Source: Sulfitobacter sp. DSM 110093
GTDB lineage: Bacteria > Pseudomonadota > Alphaproteobacteria > Rhodobacterales > Rhodobacteraceae
DNA: 64,000 nucleotides
Assembly: GCF_022788715.1 (NCBI RefSeq)
Contig: NZ_CP085167.1
Location: 62,001-126,000, forward strand
Direction of reading: 5' to 3'
Shown here: positions 9,447 through 19,654 of the stretch, in pieces
Position numbering within the stretch: the stretch's first letter is position 1
Layout of the letters: each line of letters opens with the position of its first letter
Notes under the pieces: generated by a model
The model's database searches: none
Seen by the model: only the letters and a program-made list of their open reading frames with translations
What the model was told of the DNA's origin: nothing
Made by a program: the position numbers and the translations under genes

Positions 9447-10160
9447 ATGCGTCCCTCTGGCCGGAAACTCGATGAAATGCGCGCCGTCTCGATCGAGACA
9501 GGTTTCACCAAACATGCTGAAGGTTCGGCCCTGATCAAAATGGGCGACACCCATGTGCTTTGCACCGCTACAATCGAGGACCGCGTGCCCCCGTTTATCA
9601 AAGGCTCCGGTCTGGGCTGGGTGACCGCAGAATATGGCATGCTGCCCCGTGCGACCAACACGCGGATGCGCCGAGAGGCCGCTTCGGGCAAGCAAGGGGG
9701 TCGCACGGTCGAGATCCAGCGCCTAATCGGCCGCGCCCTGCGCGCAGGCGTTGACCGGTCTGCTCTGGGCGAGCGTCAGATCACCGTCGATTGTGACGTG
9801 CTTCAGGCCGATGGCGGCACGCGCTGTGCGTCGATCACCGGCGGCTGGATTGCGCTGCGTTTGGCGGTGAACAAGCTGATGAAAGCGGGTGATGTCGTCT
9901 CTGATCCACTGGTTGATCCTGTCGCCGCGGTAAGCTGTGGTATCTATGCGGGCCAACCGGTGCTTGATCTCGACTACCCCGAAGACTCTGAGGCAGGCGT
10001 TGACGGTAACTTTATCATGACCGGTTCGGGCAAGTTGATCGAAGTCCAGATGAGCGCCGAAGGCTCTACCTACACCCGTGACCAGATGAACCAACTGATG
10101 GACCTTGCCGAAAAAGGCGTTGGTGAATTGGCGGAAATCCAGAAATCGGTTACTGCATGA
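9447..10160 (+). CDS. rph: ribonuclease PH
   Basis: RNase PH trims tRNA 3' ends by phosphorolysis. The 237-residue protein begins [20 protein letters not shown], the standard family start, and contains [18 protein letters not shown], the Arg-rich phosphate and RNA-binding region, and [19 protein letters not shown], which holds the catalytic acidic residues. AAGGAT precedes the ATG. It is divergent from hrcA and overlaps rdgB by four bases (ATGA), forming an rph-rdgB-hemW operon that is common in alphaproteobacteria. Confidence 0.97.
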   Translation: MRPSGRKLDEMRAVSIETGFTKHAEGSALIKMGDTHVLCTATIEDRVPPFIKGSGLGWVTAEYGMLPRATNTRMRREAASGKQGGRTVEIQRLIGRALRAGVDRSALGERQITVDCDVLQADGGTRCASITGGWIALRLAVNKLMKAGDVVSDPLVDPVAAVSCGIYAGQPVLDLDYPEDSEAGVDGNFIMTGSGKLIEVQMSAEGSTYTRDQMNQLMDLAEKGVGELAEIQKSVTA

Positions 10161-10768
10161 CCCGCACATTCACCGAAAACCGTATTCTGATTGCGACGCA
10201 TAACGCTGGCAAGCTTGAGGAAATGGGCCAACTCTTTGCACCCCATGGGGTGACCGTGGTCGGCGCGGCAGAGATGCAGCTGCCCGAGCCGGAAGAGACT
10301 GAAACCACTTTCGTGGGCAATGCGCGGATCAAGGCACATGCTGCCGCAAAGGCCACTGGAATGCCCGCCCTAGCCGACGATTCAGGCATCGAGGTTGAAG
10401 CGTTGGGTAACGCCCCCGGTGTCTATACCGCCGATTGGGCCGAGACCGAAAATGGCCGCGATTTCATCATGGCCATGACCAAGACCCACGATCTCCTAGA
10501 AGAGAAAAACGCCCCCCACCCTCGCCGTGCCCGCTTCTGTGCGACCTTGGTACTGGCGTGGCCGGATGGCCATGATGAGGTATTCGCTGGGAAGGTTAAC
10601 GGCACCCTAGTCTGGCCCATGCGCGGTAAGCAGGGTCACGGATATGATCCGATATTCCGGCCGGATGGACATGACATCACCTTTGCCGAGATGGACGCCG
10701 ATCAGAAAAACAGCATCAGCCACCGCGCTGATGCCTTTGCCAAATTGATTGCGGGCTGTTTTGGCTGA
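10157..10768 (+). CDS. rdgB: non-canonical purine NTP pyrophosphatase (RdgB/HAM1)
   Basis: RdgB hydrolyses dITP, ITP and XTP to monophosphates and so keeps damaged purines out of DNA. The 203-residue product shows the family motifs: [14 protein letters not shown] near the N-terminus, [20 protein letters not shown] with the catalytic Asp, [16 protein letters not shown], and [10 protein letters not shown] at the C-terminus. The start overlaps the rph stop (ATGA), so translation is probably coupled. Confidence 0.96.
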   Translation: MTRTFTENRILIATHNAGKLEEMGQLFAPHGVTVVGAAEMQLPEPEETETTFVGNARIKAHAAAKATGMPALADDSGIEVEALGNAPGVYTADWAETENGRDFIMAMTKTHDLLEEKNAPHPRRARFCATLVLAWPDGHDEVFAGKVNGTLVWPMRGKQGHGYDPIFRPDGHDITFAEMDADQKNSISHRADAFAKLIAGCFG

Positions 10769-11915
10769 AGATTGGCAACAGGGCGGCTTCGGTCTTTATA
10801 TCCACTGGCCATTTTGCGAAGCGAAATGCCCCTATTGCGACTTCAATTCGCATGTCAGCCGTACAATCGACCAGCGCGCTTGGCGCGACGCCTACCTAAG
10901 CGAATTACAGCGCGCTGCCGATGAAACCCCGGGGCGTGTGCTCAACGCGGTTTTCTTCGGTGGCGGCACACCCAGCCTAATGGACCCTGACGTCGTGGCA
11001 GACATTATTTCTGCCATTAGACGCCACTGGCCCACAGCCAATGATCTCGAAATCACACTCGAGGCCAATCCCGGCTCTGTAGAGGCAAGCCGCTTCGCCG
11101 CCTATCGGCAGGCGGGCGTTTCACGGGTCTCGATGGGCATTCAGGCCCTAAACGACGCGGATCTTAAACGTCTTGGTCGGCTACACTCGGCCCAAGAGGC
11201 TATGACAGCCTTTGATATTGCACGCGGCACGTTCGAGAGGGTGAGCTTCGATCTTATCTACGGTCGGCAGGATCAAACCGCTGCCCAGTGGAAAGCAGAG
11301 CTAAAGCAGGCCCTATCCCTCGCGATAGACCATATTTCCCTCTATCAACTTACAATCGAACAAGGCACTGCATTTGGGGATCGGTACGCGCGCGGCAAGC
11401 TGCGTGGCCTGCCGGACGAAGACCTCGGCGCGGATATGTTCACCTTGACGCAGGACATCTGCAATGAAATGGGCATGCCCGCCTATGAGGTTTCAAACCA
11501 TGCACGGGACGGTGCACAATCCCGGCACAACCTGATCTATTGGCGTTATGGCGACTACATCGGAATTGGCCCCGGTGCGCATGGAAGAATAACCTTGGAC
11601 GGTCAAAAGCTAGCTACGGTGGCCTATAGCAATCCGCAGCGCTGGCTTGATGGTGTTTCGAAGTGCGAATCCGAAAAGCCCAGAGCAATGATAAGCAGGA
11701 GCGAACAAGCAACCGAGTTTCTTTTGATGGGCTTACGCCTGAAAGAAGGCGTTGACCTCAACCGCTACGCCGCCATTGCCGGGCATGAAATTGATCAAGA
11801 CGCTGTCAATCACTTGCAAGACCTCGGTATGGCGGCGCGCGAAGGTGATCGATTAACCGTTTCAGATCAGGGCGTTATCGTATTGAACGCCGTGATCGAA
11901 ACGCTTCTTCCCTAG
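10749..11915 (+). CDS. hemW: heme chaperone HemW, radical-SAM family
   Basis: HemW is a HemN-like radical-SAM protein that acts as a heme chaperone rather than as coproporphyrinogen oxidase. The iron-sulfur motif CxxxCxxC is present as CEAKCPYC at residues 23-30, followed by FFGGGTPSLM, the SAM-binding glycine motif, and GIGPGAHGR. The start is uncertain: no ATG is available before the conserved FGLYIHWPFC, and the candidates are TTG at 10749 or TTG at 10761, both inside the end of rdgB, with weak ribosome sites. The end overlaps convergent parB by four bases. Confidence 0.9.
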   Translation: MRAVLAEDWQQGGFGLYIHWPFCEAKCPYCDFNSHVSRTIDQRAWRDAYLSELQRAADETPGRVLNAVFFGGGTPSLMDPDVVADIISAIRRHWPTANDLEITLEANPGSVEASRFAAYRQAGVSRVSMGIQALNDADLKRLGRLHSAQEAMTAFDIARGTFERVSFDLIYGRQDQTAAQWKAELKQALSLAIDHISLYQLTIEQGTAFGDRYARGKLRGLPDEDLGADMFTLTQDICNEMGMPAYEVSNHARDGAQSRHNLIYWRYGDYIGIGPGAHGRITLDGQKLATVAYSNPQRWLDGVSKCESEKPRAMISRSEQATEFLLMGLRLKEGVDLNRYAAIAGHEIDQDAVNHLQDLGMAAREGDRLTVSDQGVIVLNAVIETLLP

Positions 11916-12811
11916 GCTCCGCCCAACAGGCGGCAGATCTCGTCCAACTGATCAAGCGATGTATAATGCAATGTTACCTTGCCAGCTTCTTGGCCGGACT
12001 TGTGGTCCAAAACCACCTTCATTCCGAGGTTGGCTGACAAATCGCCTTCAAGCGCCTGTGTGTCAGCATCTTTCTCTGAGCGCTGCGAGAGACGGTCTTT
12101 ATTTACCATATTACCACGCTCGCCAGCATGGTCTTTCTTGACCAAAGCCTCGGTCGCCCGTACAGATAGACCGCCCTTGACGACTTGCTGAGCCAATTTC
12201 ATCGGGTCTTTCGCCGGGATCAGGGCCCGCGCGTGGCCAGCACTCAGCTCATTCTGGCGAACCATCTCTTGAACAGGGTCAGGAAGGTTCAAAAGCCGCA
12301 GCAAATTTGCAATATGACTCCGGCTTTTTCCGAGCGCCTCGGCCATCTTTTCCTGTGTATGCCCGAACTTGTCCATCAACTGTCGATAGCCAGCAGCTTC
12401 TTCTACCGAGTTCAGGTCCGCACGCTGAATATTCTCAATGATTGCAACTTCAAGAACTTCAACATCGGTGAATTCGCGCACGATGACCGGTAGGCTATGA
12501 ACCTTCGCAATCTGTGAGGCACGCCAGCGGCGCTCACCGGCAACGATTTCAAAGTTACCATCGCTCATCGCACGAACGATCAGCGGTTGGATAACGCCCT
12601 TCTCGCGAATTGAAGCCGCAAGATCGTCAAGATTATCTTGCTCAAATCGCTTACGCGGCTGGTCCGGATTTGGCTTGATCCGCTCAATTGGGATGAACTG
12701 CTCCGCCGCCGCGGCCCCCTTAGCGGCAACGCTTTCTGTCTCTGCTACATCAGCCATCAGCGCCGAAAGCCCCCGGCCAAGGCCCCGTTTACGCTCTTGT
12801 CTATCTGCCAT
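11912..12811 (-). CDS. parB: chromosome partitioning protein ParB
   Basis: ParB binds parS, hydrolyses CTP and spreads as a clamp to mark the origin region for segregation. The 299-residue protein has the N-terminal GRGLSALMAD (ParA-contact region), the CTP-binding motifs around GERRWRA (92-98) and ENIQR (126-130), a helix-turn-helix at about 152-172 (TQEKMAEALGKSRSHIANLL), and a C-terminal dimer domain. It is the last gene of the mnmE-mnmG-rsmG-parA-parB block, 12 bases after parA. Two perfect parS sites, its expected targets, lie upstream in rsmG and mnmG. Confidence 0.97.
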   Translation of the reverse strand: MADRQERKRGLGRGLSALMADVAETESVAAKGAAAAEQFIPIERIKPNPDQPRKRFEQDNLDDLAASIREKGVIQPLIVRAMSDGNFEIVAGERRWRASQIAKVHSLPVIVREFTDVEVLEVAIIENIQRADLNSVEEAAGYRQLMDKFGHTQEKMAEALGKSRSHIANLLRLLNLPDPVQEMVRQNELSAGHARALIPAKDPMKLAQQVVKGGLSVRATEALVKKDHAGERGNMVNKDRLSQRSEKDADTQALEGDLSANLGMKVVLDHKSGQEAGKVTLHYTSLDQLDEICRLLGGA

Positions 12812-12823
12812 ACTGCCACCTTA

Positions 12824-13621
12824 TTAACCATTGTTTTTTGTTAGCTCCGACGCCAAGTCCCGGTAAGCCACCGCCCCTTTCGAGGAAGGGTCATAGCTTA
12901 GAACTGGCATGGCAAAGCTTGGCGCTTCACTTACCCGAACATTCCTTGGGATCATTGTTTGGAAGACGAGTTCTCCCAAATTCGCGCGTGCGTCATTCTC
13001 GACCTGTTGCGACAGGTTATTGCGCCGATCGTACATCGTAAGAAGGACCCCCTCAATGCGCAGGTCTTTGTTCCCACTTTGGCGGACCTCACGGATTGTG
13101 AGCATAAGCTGCGATAGCCCTTCGAGTGCGAAGAATTCGCTTTGTAACGGGACGAGCACAGAATGCGCAGCAATCATCGCATTCACCGTCAAAAGGTTCA
13201 AAGACGGAGGACAATCAATGAGGATATAATCGAAATGGAACTGATCCATCTGAGTTTGGCGCAAAGCGTCATGGAGGAGGAAGCTTCGTTTTTCATTCGC
13301 GAACAGTTCGATATCAGCGGAGCTGAGGTCCACGGTTGCCGGTACGATGAAAAGACCTTCGGTTTCGGTCTTCTGTATAACCTGTTCCGGCTCGATATCG
13401 TCTAGAAGAAGTTCGTATGTTGTATACTCGCGATCCTCAACCTCGATCCCGAGACCCGTGGATGCGTTCCCCTGCGGGTCGAGGTCCACGACAAGGATCC
13501 GCTTCCCAGCTTCGGCGAGCGCAGCAGCTAGATTAATTGTAGTGGTCGTTTTCCCAACACCACCTTTCTGGTTCGCAATAGCGATGATTTTTGGTCCGGT
13601 TGGCCGGGAAAGGTCAGACAC
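12824..13621 (-). CDS. parA: chromosome partitioning ATPase ParA
   Basis: ParA is the Walker-type ATPase that moves ParB-parS complexes. The deviant Walker A box KGGVGKTTT is at residues 19-27 with both signature lysines (Lys19 and Lys24). The DYILIDCPPSLNLLTVNA Walker B region is in the middle, and LVPLQSEFFALEGLSQL follows. At 265 residues it has the short chromosomal type without an N-terminal DNA-binding extension. Its start overlaps the rsmG stop by eight bases, so it is translated as part of the gid-par operon. Confidence 0.97.
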   Translation of the reverse strand: MSDLSRPTGPKIIAIANQKGGVGKTTTTINLAAALAEAGKRILVVDLDPQGNASTGLGIEVEDREYTTYELLLDDIEPEQVIQKTETEGLFIVPATVDLSSADIELFANEKRSFLLHDALRQTQMDQFHFDYILIDCPPSLNLLTVNAMIAAHSVLVPLQSEFFALEGLSQLMLTIREVRQSGNKDLRIEGVLLTMYDRRNNLSQQVENDARANLGELVFQTMIPRNVRVSEAPSFAMPVLSYDPSSKGAVAYRDLASELTKNNG

Positions 13622-14219
13622 GAGTGATTTCCTTGATTTTCAAAATGGCCGCGTCTGGGTCTGTCTTACTTTGAATAGCATCGCATTCATAAGACCACAG
13701 GTGCCGCGCAGCTTCATCTTCTTCCTTCCAGCTTTTGCCTTTGGGAAAAAGTGCCACGCCCAACGGATCAAGATGCATCTCACAGAAACCAAGGAGGCTC
13801 GTAAGATCACTTAATGCACGTGCCGAGAGGACATCCGCTTGTTGGTACTGGAGTAGCTCTATCCGTTCATTCTCTACCGTGGCAGAAAGCTCTAACTCCC
13901 GGATCGCCGTACGTAGAAAGGCACACTTCCTCTGGTCGCTCTCGACAAGCGTAACTTTAAATCTCTCTTTTTCTTGATTGAGTATGGCCACCACAATTCC
14001 GGGAAACCCTCCGCCGCTGCCTAGATCCACCCAGTGACCTTCGGTTTTGACAAGCGAGAAGATCTGGGTCGAATCCATGATGTGCCGTTCCCAGAGTTCG
14101 TCCAAACTGGTTTTAGAAACCAGGTTGATTTTCGGGTTCCACCTTCGAACTAGCTCGGAAAACATGTTCAGCTTGTCAAATGTTTCACGTGAAACATTTA
14201 GCGCTTCGAGATCGCTCAT
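13614..14219 (-). CDS. rsmG: 16S rRNA (guanine-527-N7)-methyltransferase RsmG
   Basis: RsmG (GidB) methylates N7 of G527 of 16S rRNA using SAM. The 201-residue protein shows RHIMDS (45-50) and the SAM-binding loop [11 protein letters not shown] (64-74). Its ATG overlaps the mnmG stop (ATGA). Codons 8-13, encoding N-V-S-R-E-T, are a perfect parS site, so the N-terminal protein sequence is constrained by centromere function. Confidence 0.96.
   Translation of the reverse strand: MSDLEALNVSRETFDKLNMFSELVRRWNPKINLVSKTSLDELWERHIMDSTQIFSLVKTEGHWVDLGSGGGFPGIVVAILNQEKERFKVTLVESDQRKCAFLRTAIRELELSATVENERIELLQYQQADVLSARALSDLTSLLGFCEMHLDPLGVALFPKGKSWKEEDEAARHLWSYECDAIQSKTDPDAAILKIKEITRV
14181..14196. promoter_or_regulatory. 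parS: parS centromere site 1, inside rsmG
   Basis: The sequence TGTTTCACGTGAAACA is the perfect 16-bp palindromic parS consensus bound by chromosomal ParB proteins. It lies within codons 8-13 of rsmG, about 0.6 kb upstream of parA and about 5 kb from the predicted origin. Confidence 0.95.
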
Positions 14220-16087
14220 GCAGACTTCTTCCTCTCGCCCCGTTTAATCCGCGCTAGAATCAATGTAAGCGCAGCTGGAGTCATTCCGTCTATTCTAGCC
14301 GCCTGAGCCATTGTTTCGGGTCGCGCCTGCGAAATCTTGAACTTTAACTCATTCGAGAGACCTGAGAGTTCATTGAAGTCAAAAGAATTTGGGATTTCAA
14401 GCATCTCATCTTTTTTCAGGACGTCGATCTCTTTTCGCTGGCGCTCAATATAGGTTGCGTATAGCGCATCGCGTTCGACCTGCCGGCGAACCTCGTGCGA
14501 AAAGTCAGCAAGCTGAGGTACAAGCGGGATCAGGTCCTCAAACAGGACATTGGGAAAGGCCAATACCTGCAGCCCAGTCCGCTTTGATCCATCTTGATTG
14601 ACGTTGATGCCGGAAGAAAGAAGTTCGTTAGGAATAAATACCCGCTCAGACAAAAGCGCCTTAGCAAGTTCAAGCGATACAACTTTCGCTTTGAAACTCG
14701 TCATTCTTTCCTCTGAAACACACCCGAGTTCTAGACCCACCGGAGTCAACCGCTGGTCGGCGTTATCAGCGCGCAAGGACAATCTGAATTCTGCGCGGGA
14801 TGTGAACATGCGATACGGCTCTGTGACGCCACGGGTTGTAAGATCGTCGATCATTACGCCGATATAACTATCAGACCGGCTGAATGCGACACTATCCCGA
14901 CCCTGTGAGGCAAGCGCTGCATTCAATCCCGCTACCAGACCTTGCGCAGCTGCTTCCTCGTAACCGGTTGTGCCGTTGATCTGACCGGCTAGGTACAAGC
15001 CTGGCACGGACCGCACAGATAAAGTTAGCGACAGCGCCCGGGGATCAACGTAATCATACTCGATTGCGTAACCCGGCTGAAGAATAACCGCGTTCTCCAA
15101 ACCGACCATACTACGGACATAGGCTTCTTGCACATCTGCAGGCAGTGACGTTGAGATACCGTTTGGATATACAGTATGGTCGTCCGCCCCTTCGGGCTCT
15201 AGAAAGACCTGGTGAGATTCTTTGTCAGAAAAGCGCACCACTTTATCTTCGATTGAGGGGCAGTAGCGCGGCCCTATCCCATCGATATGCCCCCCATACA
15301 TCGCCGACCGTTCGAGGTTGTCACGGATGATTTCGTGAGTCTTTGGATTGGTATGCGTGATACCGCAGGCAACTTGGGTGGCTGAGATATGTTCCGACAT
15401 AAACGAAAAAAGAATAGGTTCTTCGTCTCCCGGCTGTGTCTCTAGAGCATCCCAGTTTATAGTACGGCCGTCTAGCCGTGGGGGGGTGCCAGTTTTCAGT
15501 CGGCCCATCGGAAGATCGAAGGAATCGATCCTCTCGGCCAACCTAACGGAAGCCTTATCTCCCATCCGGCCCCCATGATGGGATTCGTCGCCGATATGGA
15601 TCACACCCCGCAAGAACGTACCTGTCGTCAGAACCACCGAACCGGAACTTAGCTCTCTCCCGTCTGCAAGACAAACGCCAGTTACAGACCCAGCGTCAAT
15701 CAAAAAATCAATAACCTCTCCTTCAACGATCGAGAGGTTCGACTGTGATTCAATTTCGCGAAGCATTTCGTTGCGATAGATCTTTCGATCAGCTTGCGCG
15801 CGCGGGCCTTGAACTGCCGGCCCCTTTCTCCGGTTAAGAAGGCGAAATTGGATGCCGGCCTTGTCTGCTACGCGACCCATCACGCCGTCCATAGCATCAA
15901 TCTCACGGACCAGATGGCCCTTGCCCAAACCACCAATTGCGGGATTACAGGACATTACACCAATGCCATCGCGGCTCATTGTCACCAGTGCGGTATTGGC
16001 CCCTAGGCGAGCGGATGCGTGAGCTGCCTCAGCGCCCGCATGCCCCCCACCAATCACGATCACATCAAAATGTTTCACGTGAAACAC
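14216..16087 (-). CDS. mnmG: tRNA uridine-34 5-carboxymethylaminomethyl modification enzyme MnmG
   Basis: MnmG (GidA) works with MnmE to add carboxymethylaminomethyl groups to wobble U34 of tRNAs, using FAD, NADH and 5,10-methylene-THF. The FAD-binding [10 protein letters not shown] is at residues 13-22, [19 protein letters not shown] follows, and the C-terminal helical MnmE-binding domain is complete (623 residues). The start is ambiguous: GTG at 16087 has a GGAG only one or two bases upstream, whereas GTG at 16078 (giving [12 protein letters not shown]) has the same GGAG at a normal eight-base spacing. A perfect parS spans both candidates. The stop overlaps rsmG. Confidence 0.96.
   Translation of the reverse strand: MFHVKHFDVIVIGGGHAGAEAAHASARLGANTALVTMSRDGIGVMSCNPAIGGLGKGHLVREIDAMDGVMGRVADKAGIQFRLLNRRKGPAVQGPRAQADRKIYRNEMLREIESQSNLSIVEGEVIDFLIDAGSVTGVCLADGRELSSGSVVLTTGTFLRGVIHIGDESHHGGRMGDKASVRLAERIDSFDLPMGRLKTGTPPRLDGRTINWDALETQPGDEEPILFSFMSEHISATQVACGITHTNPKTHEIIRDNLERSAMYGGHIDGIGPRYCPSIEDKVVRFSDKESHQVFLEPEGADDHTVYPNGISTSLPADVQEAYVRSMVGLENAVILQPGYAIEYDYVDPRALSLTLSVRSVPGLYLAGQINGTTGYEEAAAQGLVAGLNAALASQGRDSVAFSRSDSYIGVMIDDLTTRGVTEPYRMFTSRAEFRLSLRADNADQRLTPVGLELGCVSEERMTSFKAKVVSLELAKALLSERVFIPNELLSSGINVNQDGSKRTGLQVLAFPNVLFEDLIPLVPQLADFSHEVRRQVERDALYATYIERQRKEIDVLKKDEMLEIPNSFDFNELSGLSNELKFKISQARPETMAQAARIDGMTPAALTLILARIKRGERKKSA
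16071..16086. promoter_or_regulatory. parS: parS centromere site 2, at the mnmG start
   Basis: A second perfect TGTTTCACGTGAAACA palindrome. It covers codons 1-6 of mnmG as read from the GTG at 16087, and contains the alternative GTG start at 16078. It is 1.9 kb from parS site 1 and about 3.5 kb from the predicted origin. Confidence 0.95.
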
Positions 16088-16091
16088 TCCA

Positions 16092-17378
16092 TCATTTACC
16101 TACGCAAAAACTGGTGAAGATCTCATCCAGTAAGTTTTCAACATCAATTCGCCCGACAAGAGTTTCAAGCGCTCGTATGGCGAACCGAAATTCTTCCGCT
16201 GCCAGATCATAGCTATCCGGCCCTAGGCTTAGAATAGCATCAACTTCCGACAAACACGAGACAGCTTCCTCTAAAGCGACGCGATGTCGCTCATGGGTCG
16301 CTAAACCAATGGTAGAACTCCGTTCAGAAAGGGTTGACCGGATCCGATCAATAAGTTCGGACACGCCCAGCCCGGTTTTTCCCGAAATCCCATCACCCAT
16401 GTCGCCAGTGAGATCTGCCTTAGGTCTCAACACGATATCCTCAGGCGTTGGGGCAATCATAAGTGTCTCCCCCGACGACGCAAGGAAGACCCTTAAATCG
16501 GCCGACTTTGCGCGCGCAATCGCTCGCTCAACACCGATCGATTCGATCTGGTCCTCGCTATCACGCAAGCCAGCTGTGTCGAGAAGAGTGACTGGAAGCC
16601 CCCCGAGGTCCATCCGTACTTCAATAACGTCTCGGGTGGTTCCAGCGATTTCTGATGTTATCGCTGCATCACGACCGGCAAGCGCGTTAAGAAGAGTCGA
16701 TTTTCCAGCATTAGGCGCACCGATGATCGCAATCTCAAAGCCGCTTCGCACACGTTCAGCGACATGAGTTCCGCTAATTTCGGCTTTAAGTTCCGCACTC
16801 ACCTTTTGGAGCAATGCATCGACTTCAGGGGTCACATCAAGCGGAACTTCCTCATCCGCAAAGTCGATTGTGGCCTCCAACAAAGCAGCCGCCCTAATCA
16901 GATCTTTGCGCCAATATTCAACCCGTGCGCCGAGGTGCCCGGACAGAACCCGGACCGCTTGCTTTCGCTGAGCTTCGGTTTCGGCTTCGATCAAATCCGC
17001 AAGTCCTTCGACCTGGGCCAGATCAAGCTTTTCGTTTTCTAACGCCCGCCGCGTAAACTCTCCAGCGTCGGCCATTCGGGTATCTGGGAAATCCGATAGC
17101 AACGACAGCATCGCACGGACCACGGCGATTGAGCCGTGGAGGTGCAGTTCAACCACATCCTCGCCGGTAAACGAATTCGGCTCAGGAAAGCTCAGCACCA
17201 AGGCCTGATCGATAACCTCTCCATCAGCGCCCCGCAGGGTACGCAGTACGCTATCGCGCCCGATCGGGCGTTTACCGGAGATCTTGTGCGTGATCCCAAA
17301 GGCCTGCGGACCTGAAATGCGGATCACCGCAATCCCGGCACGGCCCGGCGCTGACGCTTGGGCGAATATCGTATCCAT
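16092..17378 (-). CDS. mnmE: tRNA modification GTPase MnmE
   Basis: MnmE (TrmE) is the GTPase partner of MnmG in U34 modification. The 428-residue protein begins [20 protein letters not shown], with the folate-binding N-terminal domain, and has an embedded G domain with GAPNAGKST at 220-228, the switch-II DTAGLRD at 267-273, and the C-terminal catalytic CVGK (425-428). It lies directly upstream of mnmG with only a few bases between them, so the two partner enzymes are made together. Confidence 0.97.
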   Translation of the reverse strand: MDTIFAQASAPGRAGIAVIRISGPQAFGITHKISGKRPIGRDSVLRTLRGADGEVIDQALVLSFPEPNSFTGEDVVELHLHGSIAVVRAMLSLLSDFPDTRMADAGEFTRRALENEKLDLAQVEGLADLIEAETEAQRKQAVRVLSGHLGARVEYWRKDLIRAAALLEATIDFADEEVPLDVTPEVDALLQKVSAELKAEISGTHVAERVRSGFEIAIIGAPNAGKSTLLNALAGRDAAITSEIAGTTRDVIEVRMDLGGLPVTLLDTAGLRDSEDQIESIGVERAIARAKSADLRVFLASSGETLMIAPTPEDIVLRPKADLTGDMGDGISGKTGLGVSELIDRIRSTLSERSSTIGLATHERHRVALEEAVSCLSEVDAILSLGPDSYDLAAEEFRFAIRALETLVGRIDVENLLDEIFTSFCVGK

Positions 17379-17410
17379 AATTCACTAACCTACTGTTATC
17401 TTTAAATAAC

Positions 17411-18682
17411 TTAGGTGTTCATAGAGTCGAAGAAGTCAGAATTTGACTTTGTTTGCTTTAGTTTACCCAGCAGGAATTCGATCGCGTCAGTCGTGCCCAT
17501 CGGGTTGAGAATACGGCGCAACACGAACGTCTTTTGGAGGTCGACTTTATCGACCAATAGGTCTTCTTTCCGTGTGCCGGATTTAAGAATGTCGATCGCT
17601 GGGAAGACGCGTTTGTCAGCGATCTTGCGATCAAGCACGATTTCAGAGTTACCGGTACCTTTAAACTCTTCAAAGATCACTTCGTCCATCCGGCTGCCCG
17701 TATCGATCAGCGCAGTCGCGATGATGGTGAGTGAGCCGCCCTCTTCGATATTCCGTGCGGCACCAAAGAAGCGTTTCGGGCGCTGCAATGCGTTGGCATC
17801 CACACCGCCGGTCAGAACCTTGCCGGAGGACGGTACAACGGTGTTGAACGCACGCCCCAAACGCGTGATAGAATCGAGGAGGATCACGACGTCACGCTTA
17901 TGTTCGACAAGACGTTTGGCCTTTTCGATCACCATCTCGGAAACGGCCACGTGACGGGTCGCGGGTTCGTCAAAGGTGGAAGACACAACCTCCCCCTTCA
18001 CCGAACGCTGCATGTCGGTGACTTCTTCGGGGCGTTCATCGATCAGCAAGACGATTAAGTAACATTCTGGGTGATTTTTTTCGATGCTGTTTGCGATGTT
18101 CTGCAACAACACGGTTTTACCTGTGCGCGGTGGGGCCACGATCAGCGAACGCTGGCCTTTACCGATTGGCGACACAAGGTCGATAATCCGGGCTGAGCGG
18201 TCCTTGATCGTCGGGTCGTCGACCTCCATCGTCAGGCGCTCATCGGGGTACAGTGGCGTCAGGTTCTCAAAGGCAACCTTGTGGCGTGCTTTTTCGGGCG
18301 CTTCGAAGTTGATCTTGGTCACTTCAGTCAGCGCGAAATAGCGTTCGGTGTCGTCAGGCGCTTTGATCAACCCTTCGATGGTGTCCCCGGTGCGCAGCGA
18401 CCATTTGCGTATCATGTCGGGCGAGACATAGATGTCATCAGGGCCCGGCAGGTAGTTTGCTTCCGGAGAGCGCAGGAAACCGAATCCATCTTGCAACACT
18501 TCCAAGACACCGTCGCCTGAGATCTCCCAACCATCATCCGCGCGTTCGCGGAGAATTTGGAACATCATCTCGCCTTTACGCATGGTCGATGCGTTTTCGA
18601 TTTCCAGCTCTTCGGCCATGGCGAGCAGGTTTTTCGGCGTCTGCGCCTTAAGATCAGCGAGGTTCAGCGTTTCGATTGTCAT
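17411..18682 (-). CDS. rho: transcription termination factor Rho
   Basis: Rho is the hexameric RNA helicase that ends transcription at rut sites. The 423-residue protein has the N-terminal Rho_N segment ([18 protein letters not shown], 15-32), the cold-shock-like RNA-binding fold with [15 protein letters not shown] (58-72), and the ATPase core with APPRTGKT at 183-190. The ATG at 18682 is downstream of a sigma-70-like promoter. rho between hemJ and mnmE is the usual order in Rhodobacterales. Confidence 0.98.
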   Translation of the reverse strand: MTIETLNLADLKAQTPKNLLAMAEELEIENASTMRKGEMMFQILRERADDGWEISGDGVLEVLQDGFGFLRSPEANYLPGPDDIYVSPDMIRKWSLRTGDTIEGLIKAPDDTERYFALTEVTKINFEAPEKARHKVAFENLTPLYPDERLTMEVDDPTIKDRSARIIDLVSPIGKGQRSLIVAPPRTGKTVLLQNIANSIEKNHPECYLIVLLIDERPEEVTDMQRSVKGEVVSSTFDEPATRHVAVSEMVIEKAKRLVEHKRDVVILLDSITRLGRAFNTVVPSSGKVLTGGVDANALQRPKRFFGAARNIEEGGSLTIIATALIDTGSRMDEVIFEEFKGTGNSEIVLDRKIADKRVFPAIDILKSGTRKEDLLVDKVDLQKTFVLRRILNPMGTTDAIEFLLGKLKQTKSNSDFFDSMNT

Positions 18683-18772
18683 GGGGCATCCTGTTCAGCC
18701 GCAGCAGAATGCGGGCTGGTCGATCATTTGAATGTGGCAAGCAGAAACCGCCCCGGACGGGACAGTGGCGCA

Positions 18773-18801
18773 GATATAGGCAAGGGTGGCGCTTGAGTCA
18801 A
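18773..18801 (-). promoter_or_regulatory. predicted sigma-70 promoter of rho
   Basis: On the minus strand TTGACT (18801-18796) and TATATC (18778-18773) are 17 bases apart, five and four of six consensus matches. This leaves a leader of about 85 bases before the rho ATG, in which self-attenuation by Rho is possible, as known for rho leaders in other bacteria. Confidence 0.5.
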
Positions 18802-18806
18802 TTGCT

Positions 18807-19256
18807 TCAGAATTTCACGATGACAGAGAAGACGATAACGATCATCAGCAGCGTCGGAACTTCGTTCAGCATGCGAAACTGACGGCCAGTGACGCTACTT
18901 TGGCCCTGTTCGACCGACTTTACCTGTTTTTTTAGCCAAACATGGAAAACCGTCATTGCGATGACGCTTGCGCCTTTCGTCCAAGGCCAGATCATCGTCC
19001 AGTCCACAATTCCGGGCGTTAGAACGAGGGCGAGGCCGAAAACCCATGTTGCCATCATCGCGGGCCGCATGATGACCTGAGCGAGCTTGTATTCCATCAT
19101 CGAGAAAGTGTCGTGCATTTGACCGGCGGAACCGGCCTGTTCCACGTGATGCACGAAAAGACGTGGAAGATAAAACAGCGCGGCCATCCAACTGATGACG
19201 GACACGATATGGAGCGCTTTGATCCACGGATAGGCAAAGCTGAGAAGGTCAAACAT
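18807..19256 (-). CDS. hemJ: protoporphyrinogen oxidase HemJ
   Basis: HemJ is the membrane-bound protoporphyrinogen IX oxidase used by many bacteria that lack HemG and HemY-type oxidases. The 149-residue protein has about four hydrophobic segments. The N-terminal stretch WIKALHIVSVISWMAALFYL contains conserved His16, and LFVHHVEQ and VIMRPAMMATWVFGL also fit the family. The gene is immediately left of the predicted replication origin and reads away from it. Confidence 0.93.
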   Translation of the reverse strand: MFDLLSFAYPWIKALHIVSVISWMAALFYLPRLFVHHVEQAGSAGQMHDTFSMMEYKLAQVIMRPAMMATWVFGLALVLTPGIVDWTMIWPWTKGASVIAMTVFHVWLKKQVKSVEQGQSSVTGRQFRMLNEVPTLLMIVIVFSVIVKF

Positions 19257-19278
19257 GGGTAGGGCTCCGGTGTGCGTG

Positions 19279-19325
19279 CTTCTTTCTTAATAAATAAGAA
19301 AAGAGAAAAGATGTAGTTGATTGTA
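19279..19325. other. AT-rich tract, candidate DNA unwinding element
   Basis: About 45 bases dominated by A and T in an otherwise GC-rich genome. It includes the inverted repeat TTCTTA-ATAAA-TAAGAA at 19284-19300 and then purine-rich AAGAGAAAAGA. It lies next to the DnaA boxes, as expected of the segment that melts first, but it also overlaps the hemJ promoter region. Confidence 0.55.
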
Positions 19326-19397
19326 GGGATGCGGATTCCTGTGGATTAATGATTTATACCATTGGTTATCAACAGGTGAACAAACTTCGCGGACCCC

Positions 19398-19406
19398 TGT
19401 GGAAAA
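19398..19406 (-). promoter_or_regulatory. DnaA box in oriC
   Basis: TGTGGAAAA on the plus strand, which reads TTTTCCACA on the minus strand and matches the DnaA consensus TTWTNCACA in full. Confidence 0.75.
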
Positions 19407-19654
19407 AACCTCTCCGATTCGGGAAAATTTAAATCCTTCAAAGACTTGTCAGCGTATTTTCCGGGGGACAAAATGTATCGAACCGGGGATAACCAGTGAA
19501 CTTGAGAGGTTATACGCACAAGTAGCTTATCCCTATCCATCGGGGTGGGAATCGGCGACAAAAACCGCGACTCGGGGCGAGATTTGCGGGCTTGTGCTGT
19601 CAACGTTTATCTCGCAGAACAAATCCTCAAGATTTGCGCCAGTTCATCACAGGG

